In this document: positions 12,630-21,551 of the stretch, piece by piece
Layout of the letters: every line of letters starts with the position of its first letter
How positions within the stretch are numbered: the first letter of the stretch is position 1
Assembly (NCBI GenBank): GCA_963756745.1
Contig: CAVWOU010000006.1
Location: forward strand, 62,001-126,000
Origin: DASPWW01 sp963756745
GTDB lineage: Bacteria; Actinomycetota; Thermoleophilia; Solirubrobacterales; 70-9
Length of the DNA stretch: 64,000 nucleotides
Direction of reading: 5' to 3'
Notes under the pieces: generated by a model
Seen by the model: the letters and a program-made list of their open reading frames with translations, nothing else
What the model was told of the DNA's origin: nothing
Database searches by the model: none
Program-made: the position numbers and the translations under genes

Positions 12630-12643
12630 CGAACATATGTTCG
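12630..12643 (-). promoter_or_regulatory. LexA-type SOS box at imuB
   Basis: CGAACATATGTTCG is a perfect 14-base palindrome matching the actinobacterial LexA box core GAACNNNNGTTC. It abuts the TTG start of imuB. TATAAG (12649-12644, minus strand) and TTGACC (12665-12660, minus strand) are promoter-like, but their mutual spacing of 10 bases is too short to be one promoter. A repressor here would cover the promoter and start of imuB and explain damage induction of the cassette. Confidence 0.85.
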
Positions 12644-12697
12644 CTTATATGCGCAAGGAGGTCAAGTCCGCCCCCAGCGGGTGCGATGATCACTCCA

Positions 12698-13210
12698 ATG
12701 CGGCGAATCCCGCTCCTCTTCGCGCTCGCCCTCTCGCTGGCGGCGCTTGCGGGATGTGGGGACGGCGACGAGGAGTCCGAATCGAGTGCCGCCGGAGGCG
12801 ACCCCGCCGCGGCGCGCGAGGGGATTGCCGGTGACGCCGATCCGGAGGCCGTGAAGGTGATCTCGATGTGGTCACGGGAGCTGCGGCGCGGCGACATCGG
12901 CGCCGCAGCCGATCTGTTCGCGATCCCGAGCCTGGCCGAGAACGCCCCCATCCGCGTCCGGATCGACAGCAGGCGGGACGCCGAGCTCTTCAACGCGTCG
13001 CTCCCCTGCGGCGGGCGGTTGATCAGGGCGGAAGGGGAGGGGGAGTTCACCACCGCTACCTTCCGGCTCACCGAGCGCCCAGGGCCGGGTCAGTGCGGCG
13101 ACGGGACCGGCGAGACCGCGAAGACGGCGTTCGTGATCCGCGACGGGTTGATCGTCGAGTGGCGGCGCGTTGGGTTGGGCCCGCCGACCACTCCGGGGCA
13201 GCAGATATGA
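12698..13210 (+). CDS. Secreted lipoprotein of unknown function
   Basis: The 170-residue product begins with a lipoprotein signal: basic MRRIP, a hydrophobic stretch and the lipobox LAGC followed by GDGDEES. The ATG at 12698 gives a normal signal peptide; an ATG at 12686 would add four residues. AGGAGG at 12656-12661 is too far from either ATG to serve as their Shine-Dalgarno sequence. The mature part contains two cysteines (in LPCGGR and GPGQCGDG) that could pair, and motifs like VISMWSRELRRGDIGAAADLF. This recalls small SnoaL-like or nuclear-transport-factor-like folds, but I cannot assign one. It is transcribed divergently from imuB. Confidence 0.8.
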   Translation: MRRIPLLFALALSLAALAGCGDGDEESESSAAGGDPAAAREGIAGDADPEAVKVISMWSRELRRGDIGAAADLFAIPSLAENAPIRVRIDSRRDAELFNASLPCGGRLIRAEGEGEFTTATFRLTERPGPGQCGDGTGETAKTAFVIRDGLIVEWRRVGLGPPTTPGQQI

Positions 13211-13384
13211 CGGCGCCAAGCGTCCGTCGCATCGACGCTTAACCCACAAGCAACGTTTCCCTATTGATTTTTCCCCCTCGTGGGTATAGGGCTATCACCC
13301 GCGAGCGGGCACGAAAGGGCCCGATCGCGATAAAAACGGGTCGACAACGGGTCTACATACCGAAGATCCGGAGAGGAGAGCTCA
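13211..13384 (+). promoter_or_regulatory. Upstream region of livK
   Basis: A 174-base gap with TTGATT at 13264-13269 and TATAGG at 13285-13290, a possible promoter with a short 15-base spacer. GGAGAGGAGAG just before the ATG at 13385 is a strong ribosome-binding site. Nothing else is recognisable. Confidence 0.4.
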
Positions 13385-14689
13385 ATGAGACGTACGAAGT
13401 TCGTCTGGATCGCGATTGCGGTCGCCGGCCTCGCGCTTGGCCTTGCGGCATGCGGCGGCGATGACGACGATGACGGGGGCCCGGGGGAGACGTCAACTCG
13501 ATCTGACGATCGGAGACTCGGTGCCGCTGTCAGCGGCGATCTGGCCGTTCTTCGGCCCGGCCGGTGACAAGGCGGCCCAGCATCGCCGTCGACGAGATCA
13601 ACAAGGCGATCGAGGAGGCCGGCGTCGACCACACGGTCAACGTCGTCACCGAGGACAACGAGACCCTTCCGCAGCCCGCGGTCCAGGCCGCACGCAAGAT
13701 GGTCGACGCCGACGACGCGAGCTGCATCGCGGGTGCGTGGGCCTCGTCGGGCACGATCCCGACCTTCGAGTCGGTGACGTCCCGCGAGGGCGTGCTGCAG
13801 ATCTCGCCCGCCTCGACAAGCGACGAGATCACGTGAGCTCGACGATCCCGACGGTCTGATGAACCGCACGGTGACGCCCGATGCCATCCAGGGCCCGACC
13901 CTGGCCGAATACATGGAGGAGGAGCTCGGCGGAGCGGAGGGCTTGACCGTCAACGTCGGCGCCCGCAACGACGCCTACGGGACGGGACTCGCCGACAGCT
14001 TCGCAGCCGCCTGGGAGGAGAAGGGTGGCACGATCGGCGAGGAGGTGATCTACGACCTGGAGCAGCCGAGCTACGACTCGGAGGCGGATCAGCTCACCTC
14101 GGGCAACCCCGACGCGTTCGTGATCATCGACTTCCCGGAGCCCTGCAACAAGGTCGGCCCGGCGCTGGTCCGGACCGGGAACTGGGATCCGAAGAAGACG
14201 TTCGGCACGGACGGGCTCGCGTTCGGCGGGGAGGATCGCCGGCGAGGAGGCGATCGACGGCCTCGCGGGCAACGTGCCGGGTGTCCCCGAAGGCGAGGAG
14301 CCTTGCGGAGGCGTTCGACAGGGTCTTTGCGGAGTTCCCAGCCGACGAGGACGTCGAGCGGGGGTCGTTCGATGCGCATAACTTCGACGCCGTGATGCTG
14401 TGCTATCTGTCGGCGGTCGCCGCCGGCTCGACGGACGGCACGGACATGGCCGCGGAGGTCAGGGAGGTCAGCGGGCCGCCCGGCGACAAGTTCAGCTGGC
14501 AGCAGCTCCCCGACGCGATCCAGGCGCTGCAGGACGGTGACGACATCGACTACATCGGCGCCTCCGGCGACATCGACATGGACGAGGCCGGTGACGCCAC
14601 GGAAGACGTCTACGACATCTGGCGCTACAAGGGCGGCGAGGTCGATTTGGAGTTCGGACGAGGTCCCCGTAGTCCAGCCAGGCGAGTAA
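13385..14689 (+). pseudogene. livK: Branched-chain amino-acid ABC transporter substrate-binding protein, multiply frameshifted
   Basis: Periplasmic-type binding lipoprotein for leucine/isoleucine/valine or related ligands. A lipobox signal (LGLAACGGDDDDD) at the start is in one frame. LDLTIGDSVPLS and GPAGDKAAQ are in a second, IAVDEINKAIEEAG to SPASTSDEIT in a third, then MNRTVTPDAIQGPTLAEYM, EEAIDGLAGNVPGV, AFDRVFAEFPADEDVERG and a last piece EVPVVQPGE. About six indels (near 13492, 13575, 13833, 14235, 14305 and 14655) break what would be a protein of roughly 430 residues. The amino-acid blocks themselves look intact. This is recent decay or uncorrected assembly error. It converges on livF. 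Confidence 0.8.
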
Positions 14690-14726
14690 CGCTGGACCCC
14701 GGCGTAGCGAGTGCTACGCAGGCAAG

Positions 14727-14760
14727 CGAAGCGGCCGGGGCCTAGGCTCCGGCCGCTTCG
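14727..14760. terminator. Bidirectional terminator between livK and livF
   Basis: CGAAGCGGCCGG (14727-14738) and CCGGCCGCTTCG (14749-14760) form a perfect 12-bp stem around a 10-base loop. It sits between the convergent 3' ends of livK and livF; the livF stop codon lies within the loop. There is no long U tract on either side. Confidence 0.7.
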
Positions 14761-15521
14761 TCTTCGCGCCTCGGGCGGTCGACCCGGGCGGTGCCGCCCA
14801 GGTAGAGCTCGGCGACCTTGGGGTCGTCGAGCAGCTCCCGGCCGCGTTCCCTGGAAGCGGTTGGTGCCGACGTCGAGCACGTACCCGCGGCTCGACATCC
14901 CGAGCGCGCGGCGCGCGTTCTGCTCCACCATCACGAGCGTCACCCCGGTGCGGTTAATCTGCCTCGACACTTGTCGAAGATGGCGTCGACGAACGCGGGG
15001 CGAGGCCGGCCGACGGCTCGTCGAGCAGCAGGATCTGCGGGTCGGGCATCAGCGCCCGCGCCATCGCGACCATCTGGCGCTCGCCGCCGCTCATCGTCCC
15101 CACGACCTGGTCCGGCGCTCGCCCAGCCGCGGAAACAGCTCGAACATGCGCTCGATCCGCTCGCGTGTCCGCGACGAGTCGAGCGAGCCCATCTCCAGGT
15201 TCTCGTCCACGGTCAGGCTCGGGAACACGTTGTCGAGCTGGGGCACGTAGCTCATCCCGCTGCGCGTGATGTCGTGCGGCTTGCGCCCGTGATCTCCTCG
15301 ATCGCGGAGCAGCACGCGCCCCCGGCGCGGCTGGCAGCAGCCCGAAGATCGTCTTGATCAGGGTCGACTTGCCTGCGCCGTTGGGCCCGATCACCGTCAC
15401 GACCTCGCCCTCGCTGCACCTCGAGCGACACGCCGTTGAGGATGTCCACCTCGGGCACGTAGCCGGCGACCAGGTCGTCCGCGCGCAGCACGACACCGTT
15501 GCGTCGACGCTCAGAGGCCAC
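14742..15521 (-). pseudogene. livF: Branched-chain amino-acid ABC transporter ATPase LivF, frameshifted
   Basis: Second ATPase of the LIV-I type importer. Reading leftward from the ATG at 15521: LRADDLVAGYVPEVDILNG, then in another frame the Walker A block VTVIGPNGAGKSTLIKTIFG, then GMSYVPQLDNVFPSLTVDEN, then the signature VGTMSGGERQMVAMARALM and Walker B ILLLDEPSAGLAP, and finally GVTLVMVEQNARRALGMSS. At least four frame changes are needed. All diagnostic motifs remain. The intact product would be about 255 residues. It overlaps the livG 3' end as in normal liv operons. Confidence 0.8.
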
Positions 15522-16382
15522 TGCGGACTCTCCCTTCGGGCGCTCCCGCCTCCCTGACCGTCCCCGAGCCGAGGTAGGCGTCGATCACCCGCTGGTCGGC
15601 GCGGACCTCGTCCGGCGTCCCGTCGGCGATCACGCGGCCCTCCGCCATCACGATCACGCGGTCGGAGTGGTTCATCACCACCTCCATGTCGTGCTCGATG
15701 AACAGGAAGGTGACGCCCTCCTCGGCGCGCAGGCGCTGCATGTGGTCGAGCAGACGGCGCCCGAGCGTGGGGTTGATTCCCGCCATCGGCTCGTCGAGCA
15801 GCAGCAAGCGCGGTCGGGTCATCAGCGCCCGCGCGAGCTCGAGCAGCTTGCGCTGGCCCCCCGACAGCGTTCCCGCGTAGTCGTCGGCCAGGCGGTCGAG
15901 GTTGAACACCTCCAGCAGCTCCATCGCCTCGCTCGCGGATCTCCCGCTCGCGCCTGCGCGAGGCGCCGGGGCGAGCAGCAACCCCAGGAGCTGCTCGCCC
16001 GGGCTGGTCTGGGGCCGCCAGCAGCATGTTGTCGATCACCGGCATCCGCGCCAGCGCCTTGGTGATCTGGAACGTCCGCACCATCCCCAGCCGCGCGATC
16101 GCGTGCGGGGGGCGCCCCAGGATCGGGGTCCCCTGGAACTCGCCGATTCCCCATCGGCCGGTAGAAGCCGGTGATCACGTTGAAGAACGTCGTCTTGCCC
16201 GCGCCGTTGGGGCCGATCAGGGCGGTAATCGAGCCCTCCCGGACAGACAGGTTGGCCCGGTCGACGGCGAAGATGCCGCCGAAGTGCTTGGTGACCTCTT
16301 CGGTCTCGCAGGATCGAACCTCCGTTGCGCGCGGCAGCCGGCGGCGCGGGGGCCGTTGACGGTCTCACTCGCCAAGGACCAT
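15511..16382 (-). pseudogene. livG: Branched-chain amino-acid ABC transporter ATPase LivG, frameshifted
   Basis: First ATPase of the importer. The C-terminal half is one clean frame (15981-15511) with signature LSGGQRKLLELARALM, Walker B LLLLDEPMAGINP and FLFIEHDMEVVM. The N-terminal half is split over at least three frames: the Walker A region only appears when frames are joined, ITGFYRP is in one, and MVRTFQITKALARMPVIDNM in another. The ATG at 16382 follows AGGAGG, so that start is well supported. As written the ATPase cannot be translated whole. Confidence 0.78.
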
Positions 16383-17363
16383 CTCCTCCTGTCTTCCCGA
16401 ACATCCCCTGCGGCCTGAACGCCATCAACAGGATCAGCACTACTCCGACGATGATGAACCGCAGCGCCGCGACCTGCTGCTCCTCGATCGGCAGCTCGAT
16501 GAAGCGCAGCCCTTCGAACAGCGTCCAGAAGATCAGCGAGCCGACAGCGACCCCGTAGTAGTTCGCCAGCCCGCCGAGGATCAGGATCCCGTAGCCGGTG
16601 AACGTGACGAGCGGCTCGAACTCGGTCGGGTTGACGAAGGCCAGGTTGAGCGCCAGGAAGAACCCCGCGATCGCGCCCGCGGTCCCCGCGATCGCAAGCG
16701 ACTGGAGCTTGTACGCGAACGCGTTCTTGCCCAGCGCGCGCGCCGCGTCCTCGTCCTCCCTGACCGCCCGCAGGACGCGCCCCCAGGGAGTGTCCTGGAC
16801 CACCGTTGAGCGCCACGGTGAGAATCGCCGCCGTGATCCACACCACGATCAGCAGCGGGAACAGCGTCTCGGGGTCGCTCCAGCCGAGGTACTCCAGCCA
16901 GCCCTCGATCGTCCGCGATACGGAGTCCCACTCGTCGCCGAACCCGATCAGCCCCTGGTTTCCGCCCGTCAGGGAGCGGGCGTTGAGGGCGAACAGGCGC
17001 ACGGCCTCAGCGGCCGCGATCGTCGCGATCGCGAAGTAGTCGGCGCGCAGCCGCAGCGACGGCAGCCCGACCAGGAGCCCGAACGCGATCGTGATCAGCA
17101 CCGCGAGCGGCAAGCGAGATCCAGAAGTTGATCAGGCCGTCGCCGTCGGGCCCACCGGTGGTCAGGATCGCCATCGAGTAGGCGCCAACGGCCATGAACC
17201 CCGCCTGGCCGAAGTTGATGATCCCCGTGTAGCCGACGTTCATCTGCAGGCCGAGCGCGAAGATCGTGTAACGTCCCGGCCAGGATCCCGACGCTGGTCC
17301 AGAAGCCGACCGACGTGAACTCCTCGAACGTGAGCGCGAGCGGAAGCTCGAACACCCGGTCAT
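16383..17363 (-). pseudogene. livM: Branched-chain amino-acid ABC transporter permease LivM, frameshifted
   Basis: Integral membrane permease. Pieces in three frames run from the ATG at 17363, which overlaps the livH stop codon (ATGA): FELPLALTFEEFTSVGFW, RYTIFALGLQMNVGYTGIIN, VLITIAFGLLVGLPSLRLR and a long final segment, QDTPWGRVLRAVREDEDAA to LMAFRPQGMFGK. The conserved NVGYTGIINFGQ and permease-loop GRVLRAVREDEDAA motifs identify it as LivM. At least four indels interrupt it; the approximate 3' end adjoins the livG start. Confidence 0.78.
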
Positions 17364-18374
17364 ATCGCCTTCGCTCTCCCGAAGATCCCCTGCGGGCGGA
17401 TGATCAGGGCGAGGATCAGCACCACGAACCCGACGAAGGTCTTCCAGCGCGCATCGATCACCAGCGTGGACCATTCGATCACCACCCCGAGCACGAGCCC
17501 CGCGGCCAGGGCCCCGAACGCGTCGCCGATCCCACCCAGGACCACGGCCGCGAAGATGGGCAGCAGCAGCGCGAACCCCATCTCGGGCCTGACGTCCGTG
17601 ACGGCGCCCGCCATCACTCCGGCGAGCCCGGCGAGGCCGCCGGCGAAGATCCACGTCCAGAGGATCACGCGCGAGGTGTCGATCCCGGCTGTCTCCGCGA
17701 GCTCGAGGTCGTCGGAGAGAGCGCGCATGCGCTTGCCGAGCAGCGCGTAGCGGAGCATCAGCCCGATCGCGACCAGGACGACGATCCCGACGACGATCAC
17801 GATCAGCGAGGTGCGCCCGATCCTCAGGCCGAGGAACTCGACGGTGGCCGTGACATTGACGTCGAGCGAACCGGATGCTCGGTGCTCCAGATGTACTGGA
17901 TCACGTAGCGGATCACCAGCGCGAGGCCGATCGACATCAGGAGCAGCTGCAGCACCCCGGCGCCCCGGCGCGCGCATCGGCCCCCACATCACGCGCTCGA
18001 GGAACACCCCCAGCAACGCGGTGGTGGCCATCGCGAAGAAGACCCCCAGGACCAGCGGCATCCCCCAGGTGACGTTGACGAGGTAGGCCATGTAGGCGCC
18101 GAACGTGAGGAAGTCGCCGTGCGCGAAGTTGACCAGCCGGAGGATCCCGTACACGAGCGTCAGCCCGACTGCACCCGAGCGCGTAGATGGCTCCGAGCGA
18201 GAGGCCGTTGAGGCCGGTCTGGGCGACGTCGTGAAGGCCCTTCGTCGCCACCAGGACGACGACGATCACGCCGAGGAAGGCCGACGCCGCCAGGGCGGGA
18301 TTGCGGTTAGCCCACTCGCGCAGGCGTTCGGCCGGCGTCAGCTCCCTGCTCGGCGACAGTGTTCCTGCCTCCAT
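17360..18374 (-). pseudogene. livH: Branched-chain amino-acid ABC transporter permease LivH, frameshifted
   Basis: First permease of the importer. It starts at the ATG at 18374 (MEAGTLSPSRELTPAERL) with a first membrane helix and GLNGLSLGAIYALG. It shifts frame near 18180, continues as YGILRLVNFAHGDFLTFGAY, shifts for VLQLLLMSIGLALVIRYVIQ (about 17965 to 17880), and returns for VTATVEFLGLRIGRTS to the end, IIRPQGIFGRAKAI. The NFAHGD motif and the C-terminal RPQGIFG are typical of LivH. It is first in the minus-strand livHMGF series. Confidence 0.8.
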
Positions 18375-18435
18375 GAGCGGCTCCTATCGTATGGGTCTGG
18401 GCGATATGGGCACGGCTAGTCCGGGGAATACCCGC

Positions 18436-19527
18436 TCAACCGCCGCTCAACTCATCGTCCGCGAGGCTCGTGCGGATGCGATCAATCACCGCGTCCGTGA
18501 ACTCGCTCGTCCCGGCATGGCCCCCGAGGTCCGGCGTCCGAATTCCCGCAGCGGCAGCGTCGAACACCGACTCGTAGATCGCCGCAGCGACCTGCGCGGC
18601 GTCGCCGTGACCCGCCTGACCGGCGTGGTGGAGCACCGCGCCGGCGGCGAGGATCATCGCCATCGGGTTCGCGACGTCCTTCCCGAGCAGCGCCGGCGCC
18701 GTGCCGTGGGGCGCCTCCGCCATCACGACCGTTGTGCGGTCCTCGTCGTCCAGGCCGAGCAGGACGGACTCCGCGCCGGCGATCGAGCCGAAGAGCGGGA
18801 GCACGAGGTCGGACAGCAGGTCGCCGTCGCGATTCAGCGACGGGATCGCGAGCGCCGTGTCGGCGGCGCCGCTGACGAGGCCGGCGTACGTCGCGTCGGT
18901 CAGCAGCGGCTGGTAGGGGACGGCCGGATGTCGCTCGGCCGCGGCGTCCATCTCCTCCTTCAGCATTCCCTCGTAGATCGGGCTCACGGTCCACTTCGGG
19001 CCGCCGTACACGCGTCCGCCGAACGAGCTCGCGGTGCGGAACGCGTACTCGGCGACCGCCCGGCACACGGAGCGGCTGATCCGCTCCGTCCTGAACGCGA
19101 CCTCGTCGCCGTCGGTGCGCTCCCTCCACTGCTCGGCGCCGTAGGCGTCGCCGACGGCCATGCGGCAGACCGAGATCGGGTGGTGGATCGCGGCCACCGG
19201 CACCACCCCCGGGATCCGCCGCCCGGTGCGGACTATCACCTTGCCACCGACCGCCTCGCGGATGATCCGGTTCGGGCTCCCGACGTCGTCGGCGCCCTCC
19301 GGCGTGATCGTCGCCGCCTTGAGCCCGTATCCGGCATCGACGATTGCCCCCGCAGCCTCGTGGCAGATCGCGTTGTGGGTGCGGCGACGGCTCTCGAGCG
19401 AGAGGTCGAACGATTCGAGCGAGAGGTCGAGCCCCGTCACCTCGGGGCTCAGCACCCGAAGCGCCTGCTCGAGCAGCTCCTGCCCGGTCTCGTCCCCCTC
19501 GAGCACGACTATTCTCAAGCCAGCCAT
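18436..19527 (-). CDS. Isocitrate/isopropylmalate dehydrogenase family protein
   Basis: A 363-residue member of the NAD(P)-dependent beta-decarboxylating dehydrogenase family. Visible features are LRIVVLEGDETGQELL at the N-terminus, TPEGADDVGSPNRIIRE, VIVRTGRRIPGV in place of the usual R-x4-R loop of LeuB, SPIYEGMLKEEMDAAA, and AEAPHGTAPALLGKDVANP, the typical cofactor-loop HGTAP motif. The substrate cannot be read from sequence; the divergent substrate loop makes it neither a standard Icd nor LeuB. The ATG at 19527 overlaps the start codon of a divergent gene (shared CATG). A longer in-frame reading to 19575 has no family similarity. Confidence 0.85.
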   Translation of the reverse strand: MAGLRIVVLEGDETGQELLEQALRVLSPEVTGLDLSLESFDLSLESRRRTHNAICHEAAGAIVDAGYGLKAATITPEGADDVGSPNRIIREAVGGKVIVRTGRRIPGVVPVAAIHHPISVCRMAVGDAYGAEQWRERTDGDEVAFRTERISRSVCRAVAEYAFRTASSFGGRVYGGPKWTVSPIYEGMLKEEMDAAAERHPAVPYQPLLTDATYAGLVSGAADTALAIPSLNRDGDLLSDLVLPLFGSIAGAESVLLGLDDEDRTTVVMAEAPHGTAPALLGKDVANPMAMILAAGAVLHHAGQAGHGDAAQVAAAIYESVFDAAAAGIRTPDLGGHAGTSEFTDAVIDRIRTSLADDELSGG

Positions 19528-19858
19528 GCCAGACAACTCTTGCACTTGGTGTGGGACGGGGGTTGAGCGGGACAACGGGTTCCGCGTCTACGAGCCGGCG
19601 GGGGAGAGGCGGGCGGTGTTCTGCCGCCTCGAGCACGTGATCCCGTGGTCGATCCAGGGACCCCACTGGGAGGCCGGCCCGCCGAGCGAGCCAAGCTCGA
19701 TCGACGCCGGGTCGCTGAGCTGCGCCCAGTGCGGTCGCGAGCTCGGCGACGTGCACATCCTGCTCGTCCACCACCGGGCCGAGCACCGTATTCGCGACGA
19801 CTTCTGCTCCCTCGACCACCTCGTCGAGTGGGCGAAGGCGGGAGGGCGCTGGCAGTAG
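19526..19858 (+). CDS. Small zinc-ribbon-like protein
   Basis: A 110-residue protein with cysteine pairs CTWC (residues 6-9) and CAQC (near 67), plus single cysteines in VFCRLEH and DFCSLDH. The two C-x-L-[ED]-H repeats each follow a CxxC, suggesting two tandem zinc knuckles of FCSxxH type. The family is not known to me. The ATG at 19526 must be right or nearly so, because the first CxxC follows at once; it overlaps the ATG of the divergent dehydrogenase. The role could be metal binding or regulation. Confidence 0.75.
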   Translation: MPDNSCTWCGTGVERDNGFRVYEPAGERRAVFCRLEHVIPWSIQGPHWEAGPPSEPSSIDAGSLSCAQCGRELGDVHILLVHHRAEHRIRDDFCSLDHLVEWAKAGGRWQ

Positions 19859-19865
19859 GAGCGGT

Positions 19866-20906
19866 CTACCCGCCCTTCCGCTTGTCGCCGCCCCGGCTTC
19901 GCTGCCGAGGTTTTGCCTTGCCTTGCTTCCGCTTCGCCCTCGGCGCCGCCACCTCCGCCTCCGCCGCGAACTCCAGGATCAGGCGCGCCGTCTCCTCGGG
20001 CTGCTCGACGTTCGGGGAGTGCCCGGCGTCTTCGATCACCTCCGTCTGAATCCCGGGCACGTCCTCGAATGCGGCGATCGACTCATCGGCGTCCCAGACC
20101 TGGTCCTCGGCGCCGAAGATCAGCAGCACGGGAACCGCGGCGCTCGTCAGCCGCTCGTCGAGCGGGATCTCGTCGGAGTAGTCGTCCTCTTCGCTCGACG
20201 ACTCGTCGTACGACGTGTAGGTCATCGCGTTGAAGTCCTCGACGACCTGGTCGGGGTTGTCGAATCCGGCGTCGATGTCGTAGCCGGGGGCGAAGGCCTC
20301 CTGGTAGGCGTCCTTGATCGCGAAGTCGGGCGTGATGCGGTCGAGCAGCTGACCGAGCACTGGGACATAGCCGAGCCGGGCCAGGAACGGGAGGCTCCCG
20401 AAGCTGTTGTCGGGCGCCTGGTCGATGTCGACCACGCGGTCGACGAGCTCGCTCGACTGCTCGGCGAGAGCCGTGGCGACGGTCGCCCCCAGCGAGTGTC
20501 CGACCACGACCGCGCCCTCGACGTCGAGCTGGTTTAGCGCCTCCGCCACGAGGCCCGCCTGGTCCTCCATCGAGTACCCGCTCTTCGGCTTCTCCGAGCC
20601 CCCGTGGCCGAGCAGGTCGAGCCGGATCACGCGATGCTCCTCGGCGAGCAGCGGCACGAGCCGATCCCACCAGTGGAGAGAGCACGCGTAGCAGTGCACG
20701 AGCACGATCGGGGGGTCGCCGCTTCCGCCAGACGTGGGCCCGTCGTCTGTGACCTGGACGTCTCCGCCCGAGAGGGTGAGGATCTCGCCGCCGTCGACGG
20801 TCGCCTCGGCGAGCTTGGTCTCGTTGTTGAGGGCGATCGTGTTCGCCGCGAGCAGCACCGCGAGCACGATCACCAACCCGATGAGGACCTTCCACGCCCG
20901 CCTCAA
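19866..20906 (-). CDS. Membrane-anchored alpha/beta hydrolase
   Basis: A 346-residue hydrolase. An N-terminal helix (VLIGLVIVLAVLLAANTIAL) should export or anchor it. The alpha/beta core has the oxyanion segment VLVHCYACSLHWWDRL, nucleophile elbow VVGHSLGAT (Ser near residue 158), acid region FGAEDQVWDAD and catalytic His in DAGHSPNVEQP. The C-terminus is a lysine/arginine-rich tail. The start is TTG at 20906, overlapping the TGA of the HD-domain gene (TTGA), so the two are probably translationally coupled. The substrate is unknown. Confidence 0.85.
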   Translation of the reverse strand: MRRAWKVLIGLVIVLAVLLAANTIALNNETKLAEATVDGGEILTLSGGDVQVTDDGPTSGGSGDPPIVLVHCYACSLHWWDRLVPLLAEEHRVIRLDLLGHGGSEKPKSGYSMEDQAGLVAEALNQLDVEGAVVVGHSLGATVATALAEQSSELVDRVVDIDQAPDNSFGSLPFLARLGYVPVLGQLLDRITPDFAIKDAYQEAFAPGYDIDAGFDNPDQVVEDFNAMTYTSYDESSSEEDDYSDEIPLDERLTSAAVPVLLIFGAEDQVWDADESIAAFEDVPGIQTEVIEDAGHSPNVEQPEETARLILEFAAEAEVAAPRAKRKQGKAKPRQRSRGGDKRKGG

Positions 20907-21484
20907 CGCGAGACCTGCTCGGCGCTGAGGCCGAGCTCGTCGGCGCGCTCCGCCATCGCGTCGATCACGAGCTGGATGTGCTCGTTCTCGTCCACGCCGA
21001 GCTCGTCGATCGCGCGCTGGATCTGGTCGCGGTCCACCTTCGCCGCGAACGACGGCGTTTTGAGCTTCTTGCGCACCGATTTCGGCTTCATTCCCTCGAT
21101 CCCGGTCGGGCGCACGAGCGCGCACGCGGCGACGAATCCGGAGAGCTCGTCGACCGCGAAGAGCGTCTTCGCCATCTGGGTCTCGCGGGGCACATCGAGG
21201 AACTCGGCGTGGCCGGCGACCGCTTCGACCACGTCGTCCGGGTAGTCGCGCTTCCGCAGCTCCTCGAGCGCGATCCGCGGATGCCCCGTGTCGAGGTCCG
21301 GGTGGCGCTCGTAGTCGAGGTCGTGAACGATCCCGGCCACCGCCCACAGCTCCTCGTCCTCGCCGTACTTGCGCGCGTACGCGCGCATCGCGGCCTCCAC
21401 GCCGAGAGCGTGCTTTCGCAGCGAGTCCGACTCGGTCCACTCGCAGAAGAGCTGCCAGGCTTCGTCGCGTGTCGGCTCAGCCAT
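20903..21484 (-). CDS. HD-domain protein
   Basis: A 193-residue protein with an HD metal-binding signature: RKHALGVEAAM (first His), then AGIVHDLDYERHPDLD (the HD pair) and a later VAGHAEFLD. HD proteins are metal-dependent phosphohydrolases, often acting on nucleotides or their derivatives. The catalytic set is present, but the substrate is unknown. It starts at the ATG at 21484 and is followed directly by the overlapping hydrolase gene. It is divergent from murA, with only 67 bases between the starts. Confidence 0.85.
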   Translation of the reverse strand: MAEPTRDEAWQLFCEWTESDSLRKHALGVEAAMRAYARKYGEDEELWAVAGIVHDLDYERHPDLDTGHPRIALEELRKRDYPDDVVEAVAGHAEFLDVPRETQMAKTLFAVDELSGFVAACALVRPTGIEGMKPKSVRKKLKTPSFAAKVDRDQIQRAIDELGVDENEHIQLVIDAMAERADELGLSAEQVSR

Positions 21485-21551
21485 GACCCATTGTTACCCT
21501 AGCTTGCGCCCTCGTCCCGGGCGCATCCCAACCGGCTCTCGAGCGTGAACC

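Noticed and set aside
19866..21440. A 524-codon frame joining the hydrolase to upstream sequence
   Set aside because: The upstream part is a shadow of the HD-domain gene; the TTG overlapping that gene's stop gives a normal hydrolase N-terminus with a membrane helix.
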